Source of the DNA: Nautilus pompilius
Lineage: Eukaryota > Mollusca > Cephalopoda > Nautilida > Nautilidae
Reading direction: 5' to 3'
NCBI GenBank assembly: GCA_018389105.1
Contig: JACATO010001663.1
Span: 77,501 to 141,500 of the forward strand
Length of the DNA stretch: 64,000 bases
Below, piece after piece: positions 13,863 through 24,729 of this stretch (its first letter is position 1; every line of letters starts with the position of its first letter). A model generated the notes under the pieces. It did no database searches. It was not told where the DNA came from and saw only the letters and a list, made by a program, of their open reading frames with translations. Both the position numbers and the translations under genes were made by a program.

Positions 13863-16519
13863 CCAAGCAAACAAAACTGTTGTCGTGAATGGCCTGTTAC
13901 CGGCAGACTATGCAGGCAAGGTTGTGACACACACTCATTAAAAGAGAGAGGGAGGGTGTGGACCAAATGATGGCAAGGTTACCATTCGGACGCTTCTGGC
14001 CGACGGGAAAAAGCCCACTCACGGTGCTTTAATCTCGACAGGAAACAAGGTGCGATGTTAGTGATCGATTTACGTTCTCTTATTCTCACTGGCGATCCGC
14101 ATAGACAGGCCATCTGAAACCGGTCAGGAGACCTGATGGTTGTTGTTAACTCTTTTCACTACACAGCTACAGCAAAGAAGTTTATAAAAAAATTTTTTAT
14201 ATTGTACACACCGAAAAAGAAAAAAAAAACGTAAATAAAAGTTACGGTTTGTTTATTTATTTCTTTATTTTCTCTGAAATCAGTTCAGCTGACTCGAGAT
14301 CATTTTCGTCACGTGTTCCCAGCCTTGGTTTCCGAGTATCATCGCCCAGCTATATTTCAACGCGGCTTTTCGGAAATTAGATGAGTGAAATGTTTTGTCA
14401 GTTTATTTAACGATGGAAGAGAAGTAATTCCTGAGCTGACTAGCCCGAGCAGAGTTCTTGAATGATGCTTACCAGCTACCGTCTGGAAAATTGGCCATTT
14501 TCTTATGAAACTATTATGGAAAATTTATATAAAAAATAGATTGCTAGAGAACTTCTCGATACAAAATTGCATTAGATTTGCCTTACATATATATTTAAAA
14601 ATACAATTGTTATACATTTTTCTACTTTCACTTAATATTAATTATCCTAATGACCGTTTCAAAATTAAGGAGAGAATGGTGATAGGATGATTACTTGTGG
14701 TTCTTTGATACACTCTGTAGCCACGATAATGTTGGCGCATCTACTTACCATATGCCTACATTCATTGGTCTTACTACGAAGTGAGACACCTGCGTCCTGT
14801 TTTTATATAAATCTAGTATTTTGTTTATACTATATATTGCTTTATGGAGCTTGAAAAACCTGATTTTTCTCAATAATTTTCACAATGAAGTTTCGCTTTT
14901 CGTCGCAATATTACAGGTAAATGGTTTTCCCATACATGCAATTAATCAGGATGCAGGTAAACCACTTCCGGGACTGTGCCTTCCCTATTTGATTAAGCAG
15001 ACTACGTCAAAAGTAGTTAAGGATTTAACCGTCCCTTATTCAGGATATCGGTGTTATCGTTTGCACCAAATCTTTATTGAAACTTTTCGCTTCTTTTGAA
15101 TGAATCCTTGAAGTATACATCTTATCTTCTTTTCCTCCACTGGAGCGACCGCAGATTGGGCTCCTTGTACAGTTTTGCTTCTCGCAAGGCCGTTTCCATG
15201 GACCCAGCCGTCCCCGTCCGTCCACAAGCAACTCGGGTCACCAACTACGTACTTAAGGATTCTTATTCTTTGAGTACATTAACCGTCTGTTGAATGAATG
15301 AATCGAAATCCCTCTGCCTCTTTAACTGAATAAAGCTTAACCCTAACCCTCTACTCGTAATTTTGGCCCCTCTCTCTGTTGACGTATGTAAGGTCTCATG
15401 TTTGCTACCTTATCTGTCAGCTGCTAAAGGCAGCAGTGCTACTCCGCAATACGTTTATGGTTATATAAGGGTGATAAAAAATGGCGTAGATGACGTCACT
15501 TATGGGCCTTTAACTAAACTACAGCCCATTTCTATTTTAAAGGTAAAAATTCCGAATGAGATACTTGGCGGACTTATTTCTATGCCGAGCTAATTTGAAG
15601 ATATTTTGTTTTTGACAAACGGTACCATAGATTTCCTTAAAAGCGTAATTGGTAAAGAAAGAGCATAAATCAGGTGAGAAGTAGTTAACTGAATCTGCGC
15701 AGCTGAGCTAATACAGGAGCCAGTATGATAATAAATAACCAGATGCTTCCACAGTCTTTTAGTGTTTTTTTACAGAAAGAAAGCACTCGAGGAAATTCCA
15801 AAATCGGGCTTGGAAGCGTTAAGTCATTACTACTGCCGGTACAGCAGCGTCAGAATTGGCTTAAACTTGCGACGTTATTGCTGCTGGTATCCACAGCGAC
15901 GACACAAGTGGCTGAATGTCATTTTCATTAAGAGTAACATCCCCTTATTATCAACATTTCCCCGGTAACTGCCTTGATTCGGGACGAATCTCGAGAAGAG
16001 TCAGGAGGGAAAGTAAAATAGATTAACAAAAACTGGAAGTACGCCTGATGCTGTTTACCTGTAGGTATGCTAGGCGGATTCCTCTTTATAGTTTGTGTTG
16101 GTTACGGATTCCGTGATATTTGCATCCGTTAAGACATTAACGCTGAAAATAATAGCAAACTTGTCTACAATTCTAAATTATGTTGACTAACACGTGAGCT
16201 GCTCGTGGCGGGCGTACTTCGGTCTGTACCTGAGGACTTTCATGTTCCTTGTTTTAAAATAGATTTCTTGTTAATAAGGGATTACTCTTATAACTTAAAG
16301 AAAAGGAAAACCATCAACTATACGCATAAGCAGGCACGGTAGTTCGCATACTCGGGAAGATTAGAATTATTAGATTTACACAGCCTGATTTTCTTTCTTT
16401 CCTTTCTTCTTCGATCACTCATTTCATAAGAGTGGGATGTGTTGCACCGTCGTTATGCCCACTCTGGCCCAGTGCATCCGTCTTCATCAGTAGTTTATTC
16501 TTCTGACTTTTCCTTGTCA
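13863..16519. other. Unique DNA without a recognised gene
   Basis: No gene recognised. A two-copy telomere-like motif TTAACCCTAACCCT lies at 15338-15351. Confidence 0.4.
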
Positions 16520-16735
16520 TAGGAGACTTGCCTCTGTCACGGCTACAGAGCGACCCCCGCCCTTGGTTCCTCTGTCTGAGTGCCTACACAGGCCACTTCC
16601 ACAGCAGCAACTGGAGCAATGCCAGTAAAGTACCTTGCTCAAGGGTCACAACAATGTGCCAGCAGCGGGAATTGAACCCAGGACCCTTAGGTCCTGGAGC
16701 CAACACACTCACCACTGAGCCACATCGCCTGGCCT
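16520..16735 (-). mobile_element. tRNA-derived SINE, family C, clean promoter boxes
   Basis: On the minus strand the head reads TGGCTCAGTGGTGAG (box A, near 16719) and GGGTTCAATTCCC (box B, near 16680), both close to the RNA polymerase III consensus with normal spacing. The body that follows contains CCCTTGAGCAAGGTACTT and GCATTGCTCCAG. A block of this kind (CCTTGAGCAAGG-ACTT followed by ATTGCTCCAG) is, from memory, common in the bodies of tRNA SINEs of fish and other animals. The element then runs through CAGAGGAACCAAGG. The sequence is less decayed than family A, suggesting later insertion. The right-hand boundary is estimated. Confidence 0.7.
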
Positions 16736-16905
16736 AGCCAAGTTTTCAGAATAATTACAGGTGAATGTAATTTTGGCGACAGTTTCTTTCTGTTATTTAC
16801 AGTTGCCAGCCCTGAGAGTAACAGTTACGAATCGGCTGAAGTGTGTAGCAATGTTTGGTATTAAAAGAGAAATTAGTAGCAGAATTATACGAATGTAGGT
16901 ACAAT

Positions 16906-16951
16906 CGTCTAAAGCATTTTCGCCTAAAGGCATTTTGGTCTAAAAACACTC
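16906..16951 (+). repeat. Degenerate 15-17-bp tandem repeat
   Basis: Three tandem degenerate units begin CGTCTAAAGCATTTT, CGCCTAAAGGCATTTTG and GTCTAAAAACACTC. This is a small array about 500 bp left of the large minisatellite. Confidence 0.45.
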
Positions 16952-17469
16952 CAAATGTGGTGTGCTAAATATTGATCACAAAAGGATGTGAACAACAGTC
17001 ATGGGTTGTATTTATTTCATAAATTATATGATTGTATTTATTTTTAAAGAATAAAACCAATTAAAACTGGAAGCAAATAAAGGCATAATTTAAATGCAAG
17101 TCTCGAGTCATTCAGAAAAATTTCGAGTCGAGTCTCAAGTCACTCAGTTCATAGGAAAATTCTTTTTAAAAAAAATAAAATCTCAAAATTCACCAAAGTA
17201 AAATAATCCTTATTTGCTACTTTCAGTTTTAGATGAATTAAATAATTGATTTGAAAATGCAGTGGTCAGTATGCAAAATCAAGATTTCATGACAATTACC
17301 ATTCCACTGTGGTCGAATCGTATTTAGCAATTGTCATAAGTTTTAAAACCCTGTTTGCTTCAAGCTTGGCCAGATATACACAAACCCTGTTCTAACAACA
17401 TTGCCCTGCACCGTGATTTAGTCCTATTCGGTCATTGTGTTTAAAATAATTTAAAATTAGATCAAATGC

Positions 17470-18300
17470 TTGTAGACTGTTGTGTCTTTAGCCCTAAGTA
17501 CTTGTAGACTATTGTGTCTTTAGCCCTAAGTGCCTGTAGACTGTTGTGTCTTTAGCCCTAAGTGCCTGTAGACTGTTGTGTCTTTAGCCCTAAGTGCCTG
17601 TAGACTGTTGTGTCTTTAGCCCTAAGTGTTTGTAGACTATTGTGTCTTTAGCCCTTAGTGCTTGTAGACTATTGTGTCTTTAGCCCTAAGTGCCTGTAGA
17701 CTGTTGTGTCTTTAGCCCTAAGTGTTTGTAGACTATTGTGTCTTTAGCCCTTAGTGCTTGTAGACTATTGTGTCTTTAGCCCTAAGTGCCTGTAGACTGT
17801 TGTGTCTTTAGCCCTAAGTGCCTGTAGACTGTTGTGTCTTTATCCCTTAGTGCTTGTAGACTATTGTGTCTTTAGCCCTTGTAGACTATTGTGTCTTTAG
17901 CCCTTGTAGACTATTGTGTCTTTAGCCCTTGTAGACTATTGTCTTTAGCCCTTAGTGCTTGTAGACTATTGTGTCTTTAGCCCTAAGTGTTTGTAGACTA
18001 TTGTGTCTTTAGCCCTTGTAGACTATTGTCTTTAGCCCTTAGTGCTTGTAGACTATTGTGTCTTTAGCCCTAAGTGTTTGTAGACTATTGTGTCTTTAGC
18101 CCTAAGTGTTTGTAGACTATTGTGTCTTTAGCCCTTAGTGCTTGTAGACTATTGTGTCTTTAGCCCTTGTAGACTATTGTCTTTAGCCCTTAGTGCTTGT
18201 AGACTATTGTGTCTTTAGCCCTAAGTGTTTGTAGACTATTGTGTCTTTAGCCCTAAGTGTTTGTAGACTATTGTGTCTTTAGCCCTTAGTGCTTGTAGAC
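17470..18300 (+). repeat. Minisatellite of 32/30/25-bp units with higher-order structure
   Basis: TGTAGAC occurs 28 times from 17471 to 18294, defining 27 units. The spacing is 32 bp for the first twelve intervals, then mixes 32, 30 and 25 bp. The 25-bp form lacks the AAGTGYT spacer after TTTAGCCC, and the 30-bp form lacks TG in TTGTGTC. Two kinds of higher-order repeat are visible. One is a three-unit 96-bp period at about 17599-17823. The other is a five-unit 151-bp period (25, 30, 32, 32, 32) that appears twice in full, 17992-18142 and 18143-18293, with identical sequence by eye. There are no unique spacers, so this is not a CRISPR array. Nothing suggests it is coding. Confidence 0.95.
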
Positions 18301-18690
18301 GAAAGTGCTGTATCCCGAACTGTACATAAATGAATAGAATAACTTACCGGCGAAGGTAGGTAATTTGCTGTTTGTAAGTTAAATAATCCTTTTCATTGGA
18401 GTATTGCATAAGCTTCGTTGGCTTCTTCATTCCATTTTATGCAAAATTAAGGAGTTACTTCTCCTAATCACTCGCACTTAGGCAATTTCAAAATGACGCC
18501 TGCAGACATAGTTTTACTAATGAACGGATATTGAGATAAAACTTTATGGGACATAAGAAAAAGCTGCCTAGAATATTTGAACTGGAATGTTATAATGCAC
18601 TCTTCCTCTCGGCTAACCCTGTCCTGATTGTCGTGGATTAAAGACGTCTCATGGAAATGCAGCAGTGAATCAAGAGAAATATGCACATCC
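18301..18690. other. No gene seen between minisatellite and core repeat
   Basis: Unique AT-rich sequence. The 139-codon minus-strand frame that covers 18468-18887 also runs through the dispersed repeat, so it is probably not a gene. Confidence 0.35.
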
Positions 18691-18691
18691 C

Positions 18692-18850
18692 GGCCTTGAT
18701 GACTGAGCGAGTAGTTACCTAGGTATGGTTGGAGGCTCTTGAGCGGTGACAGAGATGCAAGCCAGTCAAGAATTACCAATTTCAGATGTGAGAGGAAAAC
18801 CGCACGGCTGACAGGTGAAGGAAAGACATGAAGAGATAATCCACTATCAG
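18692..18850. repeat. Dispersed core repeat joined to a SINE A tail, copy 1
   Basis: The plus strand shows the core GAGCGAGTAGTTACCTAGG, TATGGTTGGAGGCTCTTGAG and GCAAGCCAGTCAAG. About 11 bp later comes CAGATGTGAGAGGAAAACCG, then CACGGCTGACAGGTGAAGG. The second part is the reverse complement of the SINE family A tail (compare 13724-13750 and 56356-56385). The core recurs at 54.5, 61.9, 62.1 and 63.1 kb. At 54.5 kb it is also followed by the AGATGT-GAGGAAACCG-GCGGCTG block, so the association of the two domains is not unique to this site. It probably represents a longer form of the SINE on the minus strand. Confidence 0.6.
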
Positions 18851-18851
18851 A

Positions 18852-21800
18852 CAGTGATAATGCGGTTAATGGAGATACCTTGATCACGATAATTATTTCA
18901 GTTAAATAATAGAATAATAGTAGTAGTAAAACACACGCCTAAATTATTTCTCTCTTTTAAGTAAAACAAACTGTTGACTGTAAAGTACACTTATAGTTTA
19001 TTTTTTGTATAATTCTCTACAGTCTGCGCCTAGAGGTAAAAATATAGCAATATTCATTTTATGGAAACCTTATGGAATGATAAGAGGAAGTTGCTGTGTC
19101 TATTTTTTTATTTACCAGATGTACACAGAACCAGGGACCTTCAATTTAATCCAAATATTTCTGAAGCCAGACGAATAAAAACCATGATAAGTGGAATCGT
19201 TCTTGTAGGGTTTCTTTTAATAGATTATTTTCGCAATATTACTACCATGACAAATTATGGCAAACGAAGAGATTCGCTCTATTTCCTTTGTCTCAACTTT
19301 TACCTAGAGAAATTATTTAGTTGGTAAAAAAGCAGGAGAGCGAATCAGATCGAATTACCTTTTCTGAATCAATTTTTTTTTAAGTTAAAAAAGGGGATAC
19401 AATCGTTTGACTTAACTTTTCTATATTAGTATAATCATGAAACCCCCAGGAAATCCAGTAAGTACGTTAAGAACGTCATTTAGATATCACCTGTACGCGT
19501 TTGGGTCCGTATTCCGTTTCAGCAGACGCCGTTATCCGTTTTCGCGTAAACCCGTCACAAAGCCCCTTGCATTATCTCTCTTAGTTACGAAGTCGATCAC
19601 CATGTGGTGCCGGAGGTGCGCTAAATCTATCGCAGACCTATATTTAACAATGCTAGCTCGTGATACTCGGCCCTGGCGGTCGTCGGATGTGGGAGGGGAG
19701 GGGAGGGAACCCAGACGGGCCTTTTAATAAATTTACCATTCAGCAAAAATTGCCATAAATCTTAACGGACTTCACACCGACGCCCGGAGGAATGTGGATA
19801 AAGGCTCGCGTCCCTTCCGACGATTCACGGCTGCAATTTTCATCCGATGTCGGGACACATTTATCTGTGGAGCCGGAATAAAATAATACACTTGGTGGAT
19901 ATCGTATTTGGGATATCTGGCGATGTATGGAGCGCGTTTACAAATCCGCGTCGGCTTACAGCCTAAGTCGCCGGAACTAAGAGGTGCACTTGTACGCAGC
20001 TGTAACCCGAAACCCTGTGGGAAACAAGGTCCCGAGCGTCCCTTCCGACGCCGCCGCCGCGCGAGCGAAGCGAAGTCAAATGATGATATTCCCGCACCTT
20101 TTCGCCAGGAGAATGTCAGATATGTTTTTGAAACATGTACCCGGTGTATAATCGCCGTGGCCGACTGTCGTCGTCTTAACGAAACGTCGGGGAGGTAACT
20201 CTAACCCGCGCTCACTGCTAAACCGGGACCAGTCTGACTTGTGTAGACCTCTAGCCCCGAGGACCAGGGCAGGAGTTTTGCGATAGACGCACCTTTCATT
20301 TTGTTTGTTTGTTGTTGTTGTTGTTTTTTAAAGAGAGATAATCTGTATTTTCTAATTAAAAATATTAGTTCGACCCAAGTCTTCAGTTTATAGCAGAGTA
20401 GAGGTTAAATAATGATGGCGGTAGTTTAAAGTTTCTTGTAGAGTTATGGTTCAAAAGGAAACATCAACCCGCCGAATAGGATGCGGGGCAAAAGCCGGCT
20501 ATCTCCCACATTGACCGAATACTGGAATAACAAATTGAAAGTAATTTGTATTGACGCTGAAAGGGATTTTGCTAAACCAGACGCGATCTTATTTGACGTA
20601 TGCTTTTTCTGAATTGTATATTTAATGATAAAATCGTGATCAAAGGGCTGCAACTCTAATCGGCTTATCTGTTAGCTAGTCTGTGGGAAATTAATTTGCA
20701 ATTATCGCAATTATTTCGGTGTTTAAAAAGTGTTTGAGAACGCCTTGTGTAGGTGATGAATATCTGGCCGGTTTGAACTCGCCCGGAGAGAGATATTCTA
20801 AATTGGTCTCGAAAAACCGAGCTTTGATGTTCGCCATAAATTTTGCAGTTTGACAGGGGGCCCGGCCGGCTCCGCTGACTCACAAAATCCAGGGGAATTC
20901 TTATTTTCATTTTTCAGGTGTTCTTTAAGTTAAAGGTGCGGGCCGGGTGTCGAGGAAGTTTGTCGAACAATCAAAACATGCTTTGCATTATCCGCCAAGT
21001 GAAATAACAGCCGTGCGGTTTTCGACAAGTCGTGAAACTTCCCACACGACCAATTAATTCGGTGTGGAAAACCATTTCTTGTCACCGGGGCATCAATTAG
21101 CCCCGGGATTTAACAACAACAACAGTTCTTAGAACTCTGACGAAGGCAACAGGGAACGATCGTCAGAGTGGGGGAATCAAAGACCGGCTGACCTATACAA
21201 CAGCGAGTTCCATTTCCTATTTCATACGCGGCTGCTGTCTTTGATCCGTTTTGTGTTTTCGGTTGTTGTACAGGTGAAATAAACTGTAGTGAACAGCTGG
21301 CGTATCGTGGAGGAAGTAACCCTCGAAAATGGCGGGACTTTGCGAGGTTTGGCGATGAGAGCTGGGACAGGAGGGAAGCGCAGCCAGAGTATTTGTAGGG
21401 GAAGAGGATCGGTTGCAAACCGGAACAAGGCATTTTCCGCAATAGACGACAACAGGATCCGACAAGTGCTCATGCATAAATAGGGAGGGTTCTTGTGTAT
21501 GCGCGCGGTGTGTCAATGTATGAGAGAGAGAGAGGAAAGCTCAATATCTCCTCTTCGATGAGATCCTGCCAGGATCGGGTAAGTAAGACATTTCACTATA
21601 GATGCGAGAAAGGACCTTTGTTGTTAATGTTTATATTTGCGCAGCTAAAGTTTGTAACTGAACATTTAAATCTGAATTTCTGTTCTCCGGGATAAAATTT
21701 GGAGTGAACTCTGCCAGGTGCTCAATTCACCTGAAAGTGCTTTCCGATGAAGTAAAAATTAAGTAGGAAAAGAGTTATACGATGTGTATGATTCCGTCTG

Positions 21801-22075
21801 TACGCGAGACTCTCCAGCGAGGTGCGAAGTATATAATCATTTTGTAATTCCATTGCGCAGTCCACAAAGAGAGCTGTCGCGCAGGTGCGTAGGAAGTTTA
21901 CCGAGAGTTTGCTTCCGGTATCAGTGGTTGTCATTTCTTCCGGCTTTGTGTTTGGTCGTTAGCAGGTGTGCACAGGTTGGACGACGTTGCCTGACCGAAT
22001 GGCAGAACTGCCGTTGAATCTGGGAGGTTCCTTTTATCTATTTATTTGTACACCGGTTTTTATAAAGGGAAACAA
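18852..22075. other. Unique DNA without a recognised gene
   Basis: A CG-rich patch at about 19960-20200 has open frames but no recognisable domain. A (TTG)n run is at 20308-20325. A donor-like GGGTAAGTAAG lies at about 21578-21588, with no recognised exon beside it. Confidence 0.35.
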
Positions 22076-22079
22076 CTGT

Positions 22080-22285
22080 GGGGGGAGGCCAGGAGGCCTG
22101 CAATAGACCTCCCACCCCAGACAATCGGGACCGCTAGGTGGCGATGCCGGTCAAGCGGAACCATAACCCTTAGGACAAGATAGCAAGCCCGGTCAGAGAC
22201 CGGAGTGCGCCTTGATCTTATCCAAGGAAAGCCGAGAAGCTTAGTAATCCAGTGGTTTACCACTGGGCTATCGTGTTGCCCGGGT
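22080..22285 (-). mobile_element. tRNA-derived SINE, family B, copy 1
   Basis: On the minus strand the element starts with CGATAGCCCAGTGGTAAACC (box A-like, near 22254-22273), then CACTGGATTACTAAGC, a decayed box B region, and a GC-rich body ending in GGAGGTCTATTGCAGGCCTC and CTGGCCTCCCC. The head resembles the minus-strand sequence at 39.82-39.85 kb (GGTGGCTAGGCCACTGGACT then GCTAAGG), which defines a second family. The left boundary is a guess. Confidence 0.45.
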
Positions 22286-24208
22286 GTTCCGTCTTAGATT
22301 AGTCCTCTATGACTGTCCTTTTAGCGTCATCTGGGTTCGTTCCGTTCAGGTGTTTTGCATCCTTTATACGTTTCAGATATAGGAGTTATTTGCTCTTTCT
22401 CTCTTCGATGACTAATAGCTTTCCCTCTTCGTATCCCCAGCTCCCCAATGAAACGGGACTGCTTCCTGTGTTCTAGGGGTATCAGATTTTAAAATATCCG
22501 AGATTTCGAAAAGAGGAACTCGTTTTTACCTACATTCCTCGAGTTACCTCCCCTCCACCTTATTTTTTTTTAAAATCTTTCCGCGGACAATACTGGCAGG
22601 TTGGCGTAAATTTAAACTGATTATTATTATTGTTGGTTTAGTTTAGCCATTGCTTTTAAAAACTATACTTTATAATTTTGAAATGGTGAGAAGACATCGT
22701 CTTAACAATGCTACTGTTATCCGTAACAACGTCTAGGTTTCTGGAAGATTTGACGTCATTACTGGTATTCTCATAGAATTATACATGTTGGCGGAAGACG
22801 ATGTAATCTCCTGCTGTTGCCCGAAGCGAGATTATAAATGGCCAGGAGACGCGAGATCTTCGCTGTCGATGTTCACAGGAACGTAATAAGTTGCTGGCAG
22901 ACATTTCAATTCCTCCTTACAGATTTTCCGGTAAGGAAATGTTCAAAGAACTCCGCTGGTGCGTGGTTTCCATTACGAAGAGCGATTAAGGATACCATTG
23001 CTTAGCTTTGATGACAGACGTTTTCGTAGTGGTGTGACTAAATTATTTTCGTTAAGGAAGCGCAGATGTAAACAGATTCTGGCATCAGGCTCGTATCAAG
23101 AATGGACACAGGGCATAGTTGTTGGTTACCTAAAAAGCAGTCCAGACTGGATATTTGGAGACGATCTTCGGTAATCGTATGGTGTCTATCTTTGTTGCTC
23201 TGTCCAGTTGAGTAATTGATGCGGAAAACTTAAATATTTAAACGGATTTAATGTACATTTTTTTTTTAAAAAAAAAGGGTCATATAAAAATTGGAAACCT
23301 TTGTGCATCTTTGAATGCATCTATCTTTAGCAACGTCATTTGACTGAAATATGTGATGTCACTGACACCGGTATCCATGGGAAAATGTCTCTTAGCATAG
23401 ACGCGTGTGTGAATATACCAGGAATAATAAAACATCACAGAGAGGAAACTAGTCACAATTATTACTGTTGCTAGTAATTAGCACAGAAATATATAATAAT
23501 TTATTCCACACACACACACACAGACACACATATAAATTCTGTCTTTAATAAATGCAAATATGTTTTATATTGGTCTGTCTAAACCGATGTATGCATGTGT
23601 AAATTCCGGTCTACTTTTAGAATTAGTTGTTGACGATCATCTCAGTTCGAAGTAACTGCAGCAGCTTGAACAGAAAAGTGTGGGTGGAATTTTCGGTTTT
23701 GATTTTCATGCCGTCTGGACTTATTACACTGAGTACGTATTTTAGCGTTTTGTACCAGGAGGTTGCCGGAAATGATGTGATTTGCTGCGGTTCTTATCGG
23801 AAACACGTGGCTTAATAAAAATTACAAAATAAGTCCGGCTTTGATTGTAGTGAAGTCCTGAATGTGCCACAAGAGAAGTGATATCGTTAAAACTACTGCG
23901 ACATGAAGAACAGGAATGTCGCATATGGATTTGTTTGTTAGATTATGCGTTTGAAGAAACTACAGGTACAAAAACACAAGCGACCAGTTAGAGTCATTAA
24001 AGACGCTGAACAAAGAAAGTAAAGGTTGGCCGTTATGGTTGGAAATTCTAACTACTATTAGTTGTTAATAGTACTGTGGTAGATCGATTTTAAAAAAAAC
24101 AAACAAAGCAAGTTGATCTGGATCGGGGCTAGTTTCCCGTCGTTTTGATATCTAAAGTGAAAGTAAGAACGGCAGGCCATCCATACTGTCAGCATTAAAA
24201 TATTTTTT
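22286..24208. other. No gene seen
   Basis: Unique sequence. A (CA)n run is at 23507-23530 and an AT-rich patch near 23250. No coding or repeat family is recognised. Confidence 0.4.
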
Positions 24209-24210
24209 AA

Positions 24211-24211
24211 A

Positions 24212-24268
<57 letters not shown>
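24211..24268. repeat. (ATT)n microsatellite
   Basis: About 19 uninterrupted ATT copies. The poly-asparagine frame on the minus strand is a product of it. Confidence 0.95.
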
Positions 24269-24686
24269 CGCCGATACAGTTCTAAACAATAATGAGGGGA
24301 TCAGAAGGATACAAAAGCGGGACTGTCTTGTAAATAAGTTAATTTTCACGACCTGACTCAAAATTCTCCTATTTCATTTCACGGAATTTTATTTGAAATG
24401 TTGATGAGTAATAAGTCGTCACAGGTCTGACTTCACCCTGAAAGGAGGGGAAACGATACCAAATATCGTAATTCTGTTGAATTTCGCTGTGACGATATGT
24501 TATGACTGACAACAACATCGCTGGAGGATAATAAGTAAACTTTCAAACCGGACAAAAGCGATATAAAAATATTTCCCTTAAAATCCTATTTAATATTATA
24601 ATAAGGCCTTTGTGGTTTCTTGCGTTCAATTTCTCATTCGCTATGGTGCATGATCAAGCACTATTTAATATTCTTTCTGTACTGAC

Positions 24687-24689
<3 letters not shown>

Positions 24690-24725
<36 letters not shown>
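24690..24725. repeat. (CT)n microsatellite
   Basis: A pure CT run of about 36 bp. Confidence 0.95.

Positions 24726-24729
<4 letters not shown>

Noticed and set aside
17470-18300. Could the 25-32-bp direct repeats be a CRISPR array?
   Set aside because: Units are adjacent with no unique spacers, and the surrounding DNA is eukaryotic. It is a minisatellite.
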